Assembly: GCF_000227135.1 (NCBI RefSeq)
Contig: NC_018231.1
Location: 34,519 to 98,518, forward strand
DNA length: 64,000 nt
Source: Leishmania donovani
Lineage: Eukaryota; Euglenozoa; Kinetoplastea; Trypanosomatida; Trypanosomatidae
Direction of reading: 5' to 3'
A model generated the notes under the pieces. It was not told where the DNA came from. It did not search any database and saw only the letters and a list, made by a program, of their open reading frames with translations. Positions 1-8,737 of the stretch are shown one piece after another; position 1 is the stretch's first letter, and each line of letters starts with the position of its first letter. Both the position numbers and the translations under genes were made by a program.

Positions 1-1095
1 AGCAGAACTGCGGAACGCTGGTCGAAGAAAAAGAGTAAGTAACAGGACAAGCAGCCTGGCCACAAAAAAACGAGCGTTTTTTCGTGCCGGAGGGAAACAA
101 GGGGTGGTCTGGCAAGGAATTCGTGCCGCTCTTCTCCTCAACAGGTCGTCTGCTCGCATTGTTGTGAAGAAAAGATCCCGTGTGTGTTGGTGAGAGGAGG
201 AGGGAAAAGGACAGACCCAGCTGCGAGTCCCGGCATGCAGTGAAGCACTGTAAAGCTCACCTCACTCTCTCTCTTCACGTTCAAGCTTCCGATGAGTACT
301 TGCGCCTCTTCCTCCCCCACCCCACTCTCTTCGTCTCACCTCTTAGTCAACCCTGCAACTTCTCAGCAGCACTCCCGTAGGCCCCCCACCACTACCACCA
401 TCACCCCTCCACCCATATCCCCTCCGTCATCCACGAAAGGAGCTGTGCGTGCCGTGCGGGGGCAGTGCCGCACACATCCTTTACTATCCCGTATCTTCCT
501 CTGCTGTCACAGCGCAGCAGCGACGACCTCATCGCCTCACTCTTGAGACAGCCTCCGCTCGAATCGCCTCTGCCTGTCTCTCATTACCTGACTTCCGCCC
601 CTCCCACCACCACCGCCCACTGCACAGGGGAAGGATGGGGCCAGAGGTGCCGGCTTGGATAATCTGAGCGTACGTAGCCTTTGGCATTCTGTTCTGCGCG
701 CGTCTCTAGGCGTTGTGCTTTTCAACTCACCCCTTTGTCTTCTTGCATCTCTCTCTGTTTGCGTGCGTGTCCGTGTCCTCACGCGCACCCATCACCACGG
801 AAGGCAGCCGGGCGCTGCAGCCGGCTCACAGCTCCACGAGTGAGACTATGCGCCTCTCTGCTACATCGCTATCTAAGCTCACATTAATCGTTAATATCTT
901 TTTTTTTTTGTATTTGTGGAGGGAGCACATCCGGTTTTGCGTGTTGCTGTGGCTGTGCGCGCCAACGGCCAGCTGAGGCGCACAAGTAGAAGTGGCATGT
1001 AAAGCCAGCACCGGCACACGTGTGCACACAATACACACGCGCGGTGTTACTTACTCTGAAACCGAGACTACCTCTCTCGACTGCTCTCGGCGCCG
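1..1095. other. intergenic region upstream of the first gene
   Basis: No convincing coding sequence is present. The stretch contains C/T-rich runs (about 297-440 and 720-780) and a T-run near 900-910, typical of trans-splicing signals ahead of a kinetoplastid gene. Short ORFs here have simple-sequence composition and no recognisable domain. The 3' UTR of an upstream gene outside the window may occupy the first part. Confidence 0.6.
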
Positions 1096-4000
1096 ATGCC
1101 GAGTCCTCCTCACGTTATTGCATACTCGATGCAGCGACGGGTGGCACCGCCGTATCACTCCCTGCGAGGTCGTCCCATTGGCGCAATGGTGATCGATAGC
1201 TTTCCGGTGCAGCTCCGCATGTACGTTGCCAGCTCGCCCCTCATCGCTTCCGCCGGAGGCTGGTCTTCGTGTTTTGCCTCGGCCAGGCTCTTTACTGACG
1301 CCGCTGCATCGCTGTCACCCGTGGTGGATGTCTCATCGTCCGCACCGCCGTCCCCGTTTGAAGTACATCAAGTAATCGCACGCGCGGCGCAGCGTGGCGA
1401 GTGGGAGCACGCCATTCGTCTTCTCGTAGGCTCCCTGCACAGTCACTGTGTTCCTCTCGCAGAAACGTACCAGCTGATTCTCCTGGCTGCACTGCGGGGC
1501 GGAGGATGGCGAGCCAGCGTTCAACTCACGAAGCAAATGGCAACTAGCACTCTCTCGACAGCAGCCCTCTACCACACGGCGGCGGACCTGCTGCTCGCCA
1601 AATCGACATTTAACTTGGAGACTTCGAGCACGTCCCTTGATCGGGTAGTGCTGAAGGAGCTCGTACCACTCATGCTGGCCGACGCCACGCAGCACGTGGT
1701 GTGGCGTCCGCGTCACCGTGAGGCGGCACTGCGAGCCCTTGGGAAGGCAGAGAAACACCAGAAGATATCAGCCTTGTTTCGTCGATGGACGGCCGCTACT
1801 GCTCTTCTCGGTAGTGTTTCGCGACTCCGGTGCAGCGAGGAAGAGGCCACTCTGTTCATGGCGGCGTTCGGCGTAACCGGAGACTGGCGCTCTGCAGAAA
1901 CACTGCGGACAAGCCTTTCCCAGATCTCCGCCCCACTTCTCGTCAGCTATGTGCGTGCATTCGCCGTGGCGGTGCAGCACGCTGAAACATCAAGCCTAGC
2001 AGCGCCACAGGAGCTTGTTCCGTGGGAGATGGCTTTAGACACTGCTGCCGCGGGCAAGCAGGATGCGCCACTGCTGGAGGCCGTGACGGAGCTGTTGAGT
2101 GCGGCACGTCACACCGCAGCCCCCGCCGGCGGGGCTCGCTGGTGGTGGGCGGCCAGCACTTCCACACACGCGAAACTGGCAGAGCTGCGCAGGCGTGCGG
2201 CAATCTCCGCGCGTGAGGCAGCGCAGTTGCTGGTGGAGTGCCATGTGACGACCGCGCAGGTTAGGAGCTTGCTAGATGCCGTGCGCGTGTCCGGTGTGCT
2301 GAGCTCAGCGGCGGCAGAGGCTTCTCCGTACTATGAGGGATGGGTGAATGTGGTGCTGGTTCTGAGCCAGTACTGCCCACAGGCGTTGGTGTCCGTTGAC
2401 GGGTGCGCCGACGGGCTCGTGCAGCTGCTGCCGCATCCCCACCTGCAAATCCGGCGGCAGCGGGGCGGTGCAACACCGCATACCCTCGCTTTATGGCGGC
2501 ACGTGGCGCAGAGTGCCGCAGGCGGAGATGTCGCGAAGCCTGCCAGTGTAGCGTGGTACGTTGTCTATACGTCATCCGCGTTGCATTATCTGCGTCACGC
2601 TGCCCTGCAGCCGGCGCAGCTGGCGAAGGCTGAGGGTACACTGAGTGCCGCGTTGGCGCGACAGTTGCGCTGCCCCGGCCATCATCCCATGCACGGAGCT
2701 CTTCTCACCGGTTTCGCAGGCAAGCCCGATGCGCTGTTTATCTTGCTCCGTACCGTCAGCGCGCACATCAGCGTGCCTTCGGCAGAGCGCTGCGTCACGC
2801 TAGTGATGCGCGACGAGGCCGCCAGCATTGGTGAGATGGTGGACGAGCTGTTGCTCAGCTTTCTGGAACCGCTCGACGCGTTGGGGACACCTGAGGAGAT
2901 GTGCGAAGCTGTGTGCGCTGCCGGCGAGGCTGCTCTGCTCTCCTCCCCGCTGTCCTACTCCTCCACCCAGTTTGTGTGCCTCGCTGTATGGTACACCTGT
3001 CACCAACTGCGACGTGGTGTTTCCTTGAGTTCGCTGCGGCCTGCACTCCGCCGCACTGTTTCGCTTGTTGAGCGACTTCCAGGTTCCGCGGAGGCGTTGA
3101 CGCTGCTGAGCGCTCAACTGCAATGGTGCTGGGGTGCTTCATTGGAGGCGCTGCGGGAGCAGGCGGTCCCCATCTTGCTGCGCCGTGAGGAGTGGGATGT
3201 CCTCGCTCGGCTGCTCGAGCGCTGCCCTCAGCCACTGTCGACGCAGGAGCAGCACATCCTGCAGCGCTGCAAGAACGGCGCCAAAGTGACGGCGCTGCAG
3301 AACCTCGTTACGGTCCATCGCGCGACAGCTGCATGGGAGTACTGGCAGGGCGAGTTGTGCGGTGCAGCTCGAGAAGCGCCTCTGCCCACGTCCCTGTACG
3401 ACAGCCTCGTCTCTCTCCTCTTGGCCCACGGACTCGTGACGGAGGCGCACGCGGTGCTGGATGGCAGTGGTGCATCGGAGGTCCGTGTGCCGCACACAAC
3501 GTGGTCTCACACCGGGTTGCGCGTCTACGACTATGCGAGACGGTGGCGCCGGCGCGAGCAGGGGATGCAGCTGGCGGAGTTGTGGGGCGCGGCCGCACTA
3601 GCGGAAGAGGAGGCAGATCGCGACGGCAGTGAGGTCCGGAAACGTGAGGCAACTGTAATCCTTGCTCTCTACGCTGGTTTGGCCCTGGAACACACCCATC
3701 GAGCAGCGGACGCAAGTCAAGTGATTGCGGCCGCAGTCGACTATGTTCTCCGATACGACGAGGCGCACCACCACCGTGGCACACAGCCCCCACTCGACTT
3801 TGCAACGCTGCACAGGACAGACGCTCAACTCGCGGCGCGCCTTCCTGATTACGTACAATGCGCCGCGCCGCGCCTCATCTGTGCCGCACTCAACTGCAGT
3901 GGCGAGACATCACGGAAGCCGGCAACTAAAGCCGCTTGCTCGAGCGTTGACAGCGGTGCTGTTTCAGAGGTGCTGCGCAGCGTGGCGTATCTGCTCCCCC

Positions 4001-6714
4001 TCACCTCAACGAGTGGAGCGGCAGTGATGGCGTGGTCAGAGACGGTGCTACGGCTCTACACGGTGGCCGGCGCCTGTGCCATAGATGCCATGCCGGCAGT
4101 GGCGAAGTTGGCGCAAAAGCTGCTGTATCAGGCGGCGGAGCAAAAGGTAGCGGTGGCGCCGTCGTTTCTACGCCTCGTGCTCGCTACAGGACCGCTCTCC
4201 ACAACGCTGCTTGCAGCGGTGCGGCAGTGTCTCCTCCTGAGGCCTGGCAATGCACCCACTGGACCGTATAGCACAGATGTTGCTGCTACTGCCGTGCAGG
4301 TGGCGGTTTCGCTCGCCGACTCTGGCAACCACTCTGCAGCCCTGGAGTGGGTAGAGGAGTTCGAGCTATGGCAAAGGGGAGAGGCAGCGGGGAAGGAGGT
4401 CACAGAGCCTGTCCCGCAGACGGTGGTGGACATGGCCACTCAGCTGTCGTGGCTGCAGGCCGCCCAGGCCGCTGCGCAGCGCCGCGCCGATCAGCGTGCT
4501 GCCCTCTGTCAGCATCGCCGCGCGGCGCAGGCTGGCGCCAGCAGGGGCAGCGTGGCGTTTGAGCTCTACTCACGGGATGCTCTCGATCGCCTCATCGACT
4601 GTGATGCGTGGGAGGAGGCGCTGGACGCTTTCCTGCACGTGTTGGCCGCCCCTATTGACGTGAAAAGCCTCTTCTCGGAAGAGTCAATGAAGCTGATGGA
4701 GCTGCGCGACGCGTACCTCTCCGCGGATGTGCTAAACTCCGTCATGCTGTGCGTAGCCCGTTGTGCGCCGTGGCGAACCACGGTGCAGGCGTGGATGCTG
4801 CTGACCAGTCAAGCCCCCCTTTTCCCTTGGAATGCTTGCGCTGCCGCACTGACCCCAAGCATACACGAGTTGCTGAGTGTGATGGCGCGTCAATGTGCGC
4901 TGCCTCACGAGGTCGGCACCGTTGTGGCTTGGATGGTGGCGCAGCTGGACTTGCCTAGGTCTGCAACGTCCGCCCTTTGTTCTCGTTTCGCTGACTGCAT
5001 CGATGCCTCATCGTCTACCGGTGCCGGGCACGCGTGGACAGCGGCAGAGGCGCAACTATGCGCCGAGATCGTTGCACAGCTGCGACGATTGTGTGGCGAG
5101 AAACGCGTGCGGGAAGCTGGACACGCTATCGCGGAGGCGCAGGCAGCCCTTTTCCCGCCTTCCCTCCACACGCCAGCGCCCCACAGCGAGGAGGGTACAG
5201 TGCCTTCGGCAACATCGTGGCTGCCGCCTGGTCGCCCCCCGCTGTCGGCGGAGGAGCTCGACACGCTGGCCGTTATAGCCCCGCTGCTGCTGCTCGCCTC
5301 AACGCCGCAGCTGGAGTCTCTCGCACAGCAACATCTGGGCGGCACGTTTAAGGCGCATGAACTCAAAGCCCTCCTTTACCTCTACCGAGAAGAGCTCCTG
5401 CAGCGCGTCGCCACCGTGCGTGAGCCTGACGCGGCGCTCGTGCAATACCTCGCGCAAAATGCAACCCTACGCGTGCTTCTCTCTCAATGCGCGGAAGTGA
5501 GGCCAGCAAAGCATCCCACGTGGCGCACGCGCGACAAGGCTGCGGCGGAGTGGATGGCGCAGCACATCTTCGACGGCTTCTTGCCGTTGAGCACGGCAGA
5601 GGAGCTCTGGAAAGCGTGTGAAGAGCCTGCAAAGAAGCTGGCAGAGTGTCGGTGGTCCGCCGTGGCAGAGGCAGAGCTGTGCGGGGAGTTGTTGCGGCGT
5701 CACGGCAAGCCGCCGGAAAAGCTGAGCACCGCACCGCACTTGACGCGGCAGGCGATCTCCCACTACTGGAGCTGCTTCCATCGCGTTCTCCTGCCTGAGA
5801 TGCATTTTGGCCCGCTGGAGCTGTGCTGCCTCGCCTCCTACGCTCCGGCCCTTGCCGAGGCGCGGGCGGCGTGCCCGGACATGACGCAGCCGGCCTACGC
5901 CGATGCCGTTGCCGAGCTCGCCAATCACGCATACAAGTCACACTTCTGCCCCAGTAGTGTACCTGTCGAGGACACCCTCAGCTACTTACGTCGCCCTCAT
6001 TGCGCAGCCGCAATCGCAGCAGTCATGACAAGCGCCTTCAAGAAACTCAAGGTGCTGCACGCGCAGCTCTCCGACGTCCGCAGCGCTGCGGCGCGCGGCT
6101 ACCGGCTACCGTTTTCGTGGAATACAGTCTCTGCCGCTGCTGTACAGCTGCCACCGGAGCTGAATCGGCAGTGCCTCGCTGATGCCGCCCGGTGCATTCC
6201 CCATGACGCGGTTCCTGTAACGAAAGTGGCTCCCGGTCACGCGTCCCACACATGCATTGCATCGCCGCTGCTGCGCCGATGGACGCAGTGGGCAACGGGG
6301 ATGGCGTGCGCCAGCTCGCCCAAGTCGTTACCACAGGCGGGCTCACTACTACTTGTGGAGTGGACGAAGGAAGCGCTTCAGTCGGCCTGCGATCTCCCTC
6401 ACGCAGATCAAGTTCGCAGCGCCGCCCTTACAGCTGCCGGCGGTGGTGGCAATAAAGTATGTGCGTTGTGGCAGGAAGTGGCACGAGCAGGAAAGCGTGA
6501 ACTGCGGCAACAGCGGTGCCGTGACCTTAGTGCGGTGTGGCAGCTTCTCGCCGGTGCGAAGGTGTGGCGCTTCATGGACCCTGGGCACGTGATGGTGCTG
6601 CGCCGGCTTGTGCTCCCCTCCAACTCCAAAGTTAGGGCGCTGCCTTCCAAGCGCGATGCAGTCATGCACCACCGAAAGACGTCGCAGCGAAAGGAAGAAA
6701 AGGGTTGTGTGTAA
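1096..6714 (+). CDS. very large PPR-like helical-repeat protein, probably mitochondrial
   Basis: The product is 1872 residues, almost entirely alpha-helical and Ala/Leu-rich. Several segments have the look of trypanosomatid pentatricopeptide repeats, for example WEHAIRLLVGSL near residue 100, GDWRSAETL near 260 and DAWEEALDAFLHV near 1175. PPR proteins in kinetoplastids mostly bind RNA in the mitochondrion (rRNA maturation, mitoribosome, mRNA tailing), so an organellar RNA role is inferred, not shown. The first ATG (1096) is used. In-frame ATGs at about 1132 and 1186 could be the real start, and the N-terminus is basic and could act as a targeting sequence. The C-terminus is strongly basic. 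No catalytic domain was seen. The gene is certain from the length and codon use of the ORF; the family call is moderate because the repeats are degenerate. Confidence 0.8.
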   Translation: MPSPPHVIAYSMQRRVAPPYHSLRGRPIGAMVIDSFPVQLRMYVASSPLIASAGGWSSCFASARLFTDAAASLSPVVDVSSSAPPSPFEVHQVIARAAQRGEWEHAIRLLVGSLHSHCVPLAETYQLILLAALRGGGWRASVQLTKQMATSTLSTAALYHTAADLLLAKSTFNLETSSTSLDRVVLKELVPLMLADATQHVVWRPRHREAALRALGKAEKHQKISALFRRWTAATALLGSVSRLRCSEEEATLFMAAFGVTGDWRSAETLRTSLSQISAPLLVSYVRAFAVAVQHAETSSLAAPQELVPWEMALDTAAAGKQDAPLLEAVTELLSAARHTAAPAGGARWWWAASTSTHAKLAELRRRAAISAREAAQLLVECHVTTAQVRSLLDAVRVSGVLSSAAAEASPYYEGWVNVVLVLSQYCPQALVSVDGCADGLVQLLPHPHLQIRRQRGGATPHTLALWRHVAQSAAGGDVAKPASVAWYVVYTSSALHYLRHAALQPAQLAKAEGTLSAALARQLRCPGHHPMHGALLTGFAGKPDALFILLRTVSAHISVPSAERCVTLVMRDEAASIGEMVDELLLSFLEPLDALGTPEEMCEAVCAAGEAALLSSPLSYSSTQFVCLAVWYTCHQLRRGVSLSSLRPALRRTVSLVERLPGSAEALTLLSAQLQWCWGASLEALREQAVPILLRREEWDVLARLLERCPQPLSTQEQHILQRCKNGAKVTALQNLVTVHRATAAWEYWQGELCGAAREAPLPTSLYDSLVSLLLAHGLVTEAHAVLDGSGASEVRVPHTTWSHTGLRVYDYARRWRRREQGMQLAELWGAAALAEEEADRDGSEVRKREATVILALYAGLALEHTHRAADASQVIAAAVDYVLRYDEAHHHRGTQPPLDFATLHRTDAQLAARLPDYVQCAAPRLICAALNCSGETSRKPATKAACSSVDSGAVSEVLRSVAYLLPLTSTSGAAVMAWSETVLRLYTVAGACAIDAMPAVAKLAQKLLYQAAEQKVAVAPSFLRLVLATGPLSTTLLAAVRQCLLLRPGNAPTGPYSTDVAATAVQVAVSLADSGNHSAALEWVEEFELWQRGEAAGKEVTEPVPQTVVDMATQLSWLQAAQAAAQRRADQRAALCQHRRAAQAGASRGSVAFELYSRDALDRLIDCDAWEEALDAFLHVLAAPIDVKSLFSEESMKLMELRDAYLSADVLNSVMLCVARCAPWRTTVQAWMLLTSQAPLFPWNACAAALTPSIHELLSVMARQCALPHEVGTVVAWMVAQLDLPRSATSALCSRFADCIDASSSTGAGHAWTAAEAQLCAEIVAQLRRLCGEKRVREAGHAIAEAQAALFPPSLHTPAPHSEEGTVPSATSWLPPGRPPLSAEELDTLAVIAPLLLLASTPQLESLAQQHLGGTFKAHELKALLYLYREELLQRVATVREPDAALVQYLAQNATLRVLLSQCAEVRPAKHPTWRTRDKAAAEWMAQHIFDGFLPLSTAEELWKACEEPAKKLAECRWSAVAEAELCGELLRRHGKPPEKLSTAPHLTRQAISHYWSCFHRVLLPEMHFGPLELCCLASYAPALAEARAACPDMTQPAYADAVAELANHAYKSHFCPSSVPVEDTLSYLRRPHCAAAIAAVMTSAFKKLKVLHAQLSDVRSAAARGYRLPFSWNTVSAAAVQLPPELNRQCLADAARCIPHDAVPVTKVAPGHASHTCIASPLLRRWTQWATGMACASSPKSLPQAGSLLLVEWTKEALQSACDLPHADQVRSAALTAAGGGGNKVCALWQEVARAGKRELRQQRCRDLSAVWQLLAGAKVWRFMDPGHVMVLRRLVLPSNSKVRALPSKRDAVMHHRKTSQRKEEKGCV

Positions 6715-6795
6715 CCGTGTCCTACCCATGCACCTGTATGCGTGTATGAGAGAAGGGGGTGGGAAGCACACCGCGCAGGTGGAGGGGGGGGGGGG

Positions 6796-7387
6796 CGTTT
6801 GTGCGCGTTGCCCGCTCCTTCTTTTTTCTCTTGATTGTAAGGAGGGGCCCGGATGACATCGGGGCACCTCAGAGTGTGGTATCGCAGAGTCTAGTGCCTA
6901 CGACGNNNNNNNNNNNNNNNNNNNNNNNNNNNNNNNNNNNNNNNNNNNNNNNNNNNNNNNNNNNNNNNNNNNNNNNNNNNNNNNNNNNNNNNNNNNNNNN
7001 NNNNTGCGGGAGGTCACCGCGACGTACCGCTGCCGATGTCGGCGGTCAGGTCGTGGATGGCGCTGCGTCGGAGCGACCTGCGACAGTGCGCACGCTTGCA
7101 CCATCCATATGATAGGCGAAGTGCCGACGTGACTCGAGCGTCGTTTGTGCGCGTTGCCCGCTCCTTCTTTTTTCTCTTGATTGTAAGGAGGGGCCCGGAT
7201 GACATCGGGGCACCTCAGAGTGTGGTATCGCAGAGTCTAGTGCCTACGACGTGCGGGAGGTCACCGCGACGTACCGCTGCCGATGTCGGCGGTCAGGTCG
7301 TGGATGGCGCTGCGTCGGAGCGACCTGCGACAGTGCGCACGCTTGCACCATCCATATGATAGGCGAAGTGCCGACGTGACTCGAGCG
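6796..7387. repeat. tandem repeat of an about 247-bp unit (A-gap-B-A-B)
   Basis: Block A (6796-6905) recurs at 7142-7251, and block B (7005-7140) recurs at 7252-7387; the copies look identical by eye. The second A runs directly into the second B, whereas the first A and first B are separated by 99 N. At least two tandem AB units are therefore indicated, unless an assembler duplicated one. Confidence 0.7.
6906..7004. other. assembly gap (99 N)
   Basis: A run of 99 N inside the AB tandem repeat. In the second repeat copy the sequences flanking the gap are directly adjacent (junction at 7251/7252), so the true missing length here may be zero or a whole number of repeat units. Confidence 0.95.
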
Positions 7388-8237
7388 TATCCCACCCGGC
7401 CCTCGCACTGCCTAGTGGTGTGGGTGGGCGAGTAGAGTTTGACGGCAGAGGCCGTGCTCCCATGACCGAGTCGGTGCATTGGCGTGATGCGTGTCTAGCG
7501 CGGCTTCGCACCACCCGATGGGGCCTTTGGCAGAGCCCGGGGGTCGAGGGGCGCTTGGCTCATGTGGGACCGCAGAGAAGCGGGCACGTTGGCAAAAGAA
7601 AACGATGAGGAATGCAGAGTGGAGCAAGTGCTCTTAGGGCGACGTGCCCCACCCGCAGGACGTGCATGCAGGCGTGCGAACGCGTTGACATGAACGCCCT
7701 ACATCAACCACATTTGTTTGCNNNNNNNNNNNNNNNNNNNNNNNNNNNNNNNNNNNNNNNNNNNNNNNNNNNNNNNNNNNNNNNNNNNNNNNNNNNNNNN
7801 NNNNNNNNNNNNNNNNNNNNTGGCGCTGCGTCGGAGCGACCTGCGACAGTGCGCACGCTTGCACCATCCATATGATAGGCGAAGTGCCGACGTGACTCGA
7901 GCGTATCCCACCCGGCCCTCGCACTGCCTAGTGGTGTGGGTGGGCGAGTAGAGTTTGACGGCAGAGGCCGTGCTCCCATGACCGAGTCGGTGCATTGGCG
8001 TGATGCGTGTCTAGCGCGGCTTCGCACCACCCGATGGGGCCTTTGGCAGAGCCCGGGGGTCGAGGGGCGCTTGGCTCATGTGGGACCGCAGAGAAGCGGG
8101 CACGTTGGCAAAAGAAAACGATGAGGAATGCAGAGTGGAGCAAGTGCTCTTAGGGCGACGTGCCCCACCCGCAGGACGTGCATGCAGGCGTGCGAACGCG
8201 TTGACATGAACGCCCTACATCAACCACATTTGTTTGC
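7305..8237. repeat. 417-bp direct duplication across a gap; possible SIDER-type retroposon remnant
   Basis: Bases 7305-7721 end at the 99-N gap (7722-7820) and recur from 7821 to 8237, immediately after it. The single-copy unit is GC-rich and non-coding and sits between genes. Its location and size would suit a degenerate Leishmania SIDER element, but I cannot confirm the SIDER signature from memory, so that identification is only a suggestion. The duplication itself most likely reflects unmerged contig ends. Confidence 0.6.
7722..7820. other. assembly gap (99 N)
   Basis: A run of 99 N. The 417 bases on its left are repeated exactly on its right, so the gap probably represents an unmerged overlap. 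Confidence 0.95.
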
Positions 8238-8398
8238 GAGTTGTGCGCGGCGCACCTGTGCTTCTTGATAAGCTCTGGCGATTTGCATTGCAGCTCGTTT
8301 CACGCGCTCTGAAGAACCACATGCCAACAGGCGACGCGCGGTCAACGAGGCTTATCTAGGTTCCTTCGAGAAGGGACACCGCCATGCTCCGCTTGTGC

Positions 8399-8460
8399 CC
8401 CTCCCCCCCCCCTCACTCCTCCTCCACACCCTTTCCTGCCATCTCTCTCTCTCTCTCTCG
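8399..8460 (+). promoter_or_regulatory. candidate trans-splicing polypyrimidine tract
   Basis: About 60 bases of almost pure C/T, ending in a (CT)n run, precede AG dinucleotides upstream of the GEX1-like ATG at 8738. This is the expected form of a spliced-leader acceptor signal; the exact acceptor cannot be read from sequence alone. Confidence 0.45.
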
Positions 8461-8737
8461 CGTGCGTGTGTGTGTGTGTTTGAGGCGGCGGCCTTATCCA
8501 CTGTTTGCTCTCCTTCCCTCTCCCCTCCGCCGTCACACCTCAACACAACAGGGACGACTCAACGGCATCGCGTCTTGCTTCCCACCGCGAATAAGTCGAC
8601 GCGCACCACACGCACCCACCCACCCCCTATCCTCCTCGGTCGCTGTGTCCGGTGTTGTCCGGTTCTGTATCCGTGCCTCGTGCCTCTTCACCCCTCGACT
8701 TCGCCGAAGCGCACCCCCTGATACAGGGAGGCAGACC

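Larger units (their letters stand above)
6715..8737. other. intergenic region with repeats and two assembly gaps
   Basis: This stretch holds the 3' flank of the PPR-like gene, a GC-rich repeat (6796-8237) interrupted by two 99-N gaps, and a pyrimidine-rich 5' flank of the GEX1-like gene (8399-8460 and 8500-8730). No ORF here has coding character. Confidence 0.6.

Noticed and set aside
7305..8237. A true recent tandem duplication of a genomic element
   Set aside because: The copy starts at the first base after a 99-N gap and the original ends at the last base before it, which is better explained by unmerged contig ends; kept as a repeat with that caveat.
8384..8737. Upstream extension of the GEX1-like frame
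   Set aside because: An ATG exists at 8384, but the stretch is Pro/Ser/Leu from C/T tracts; the ATG at 8738 gives a clean signal peptide and follows the splice signal.
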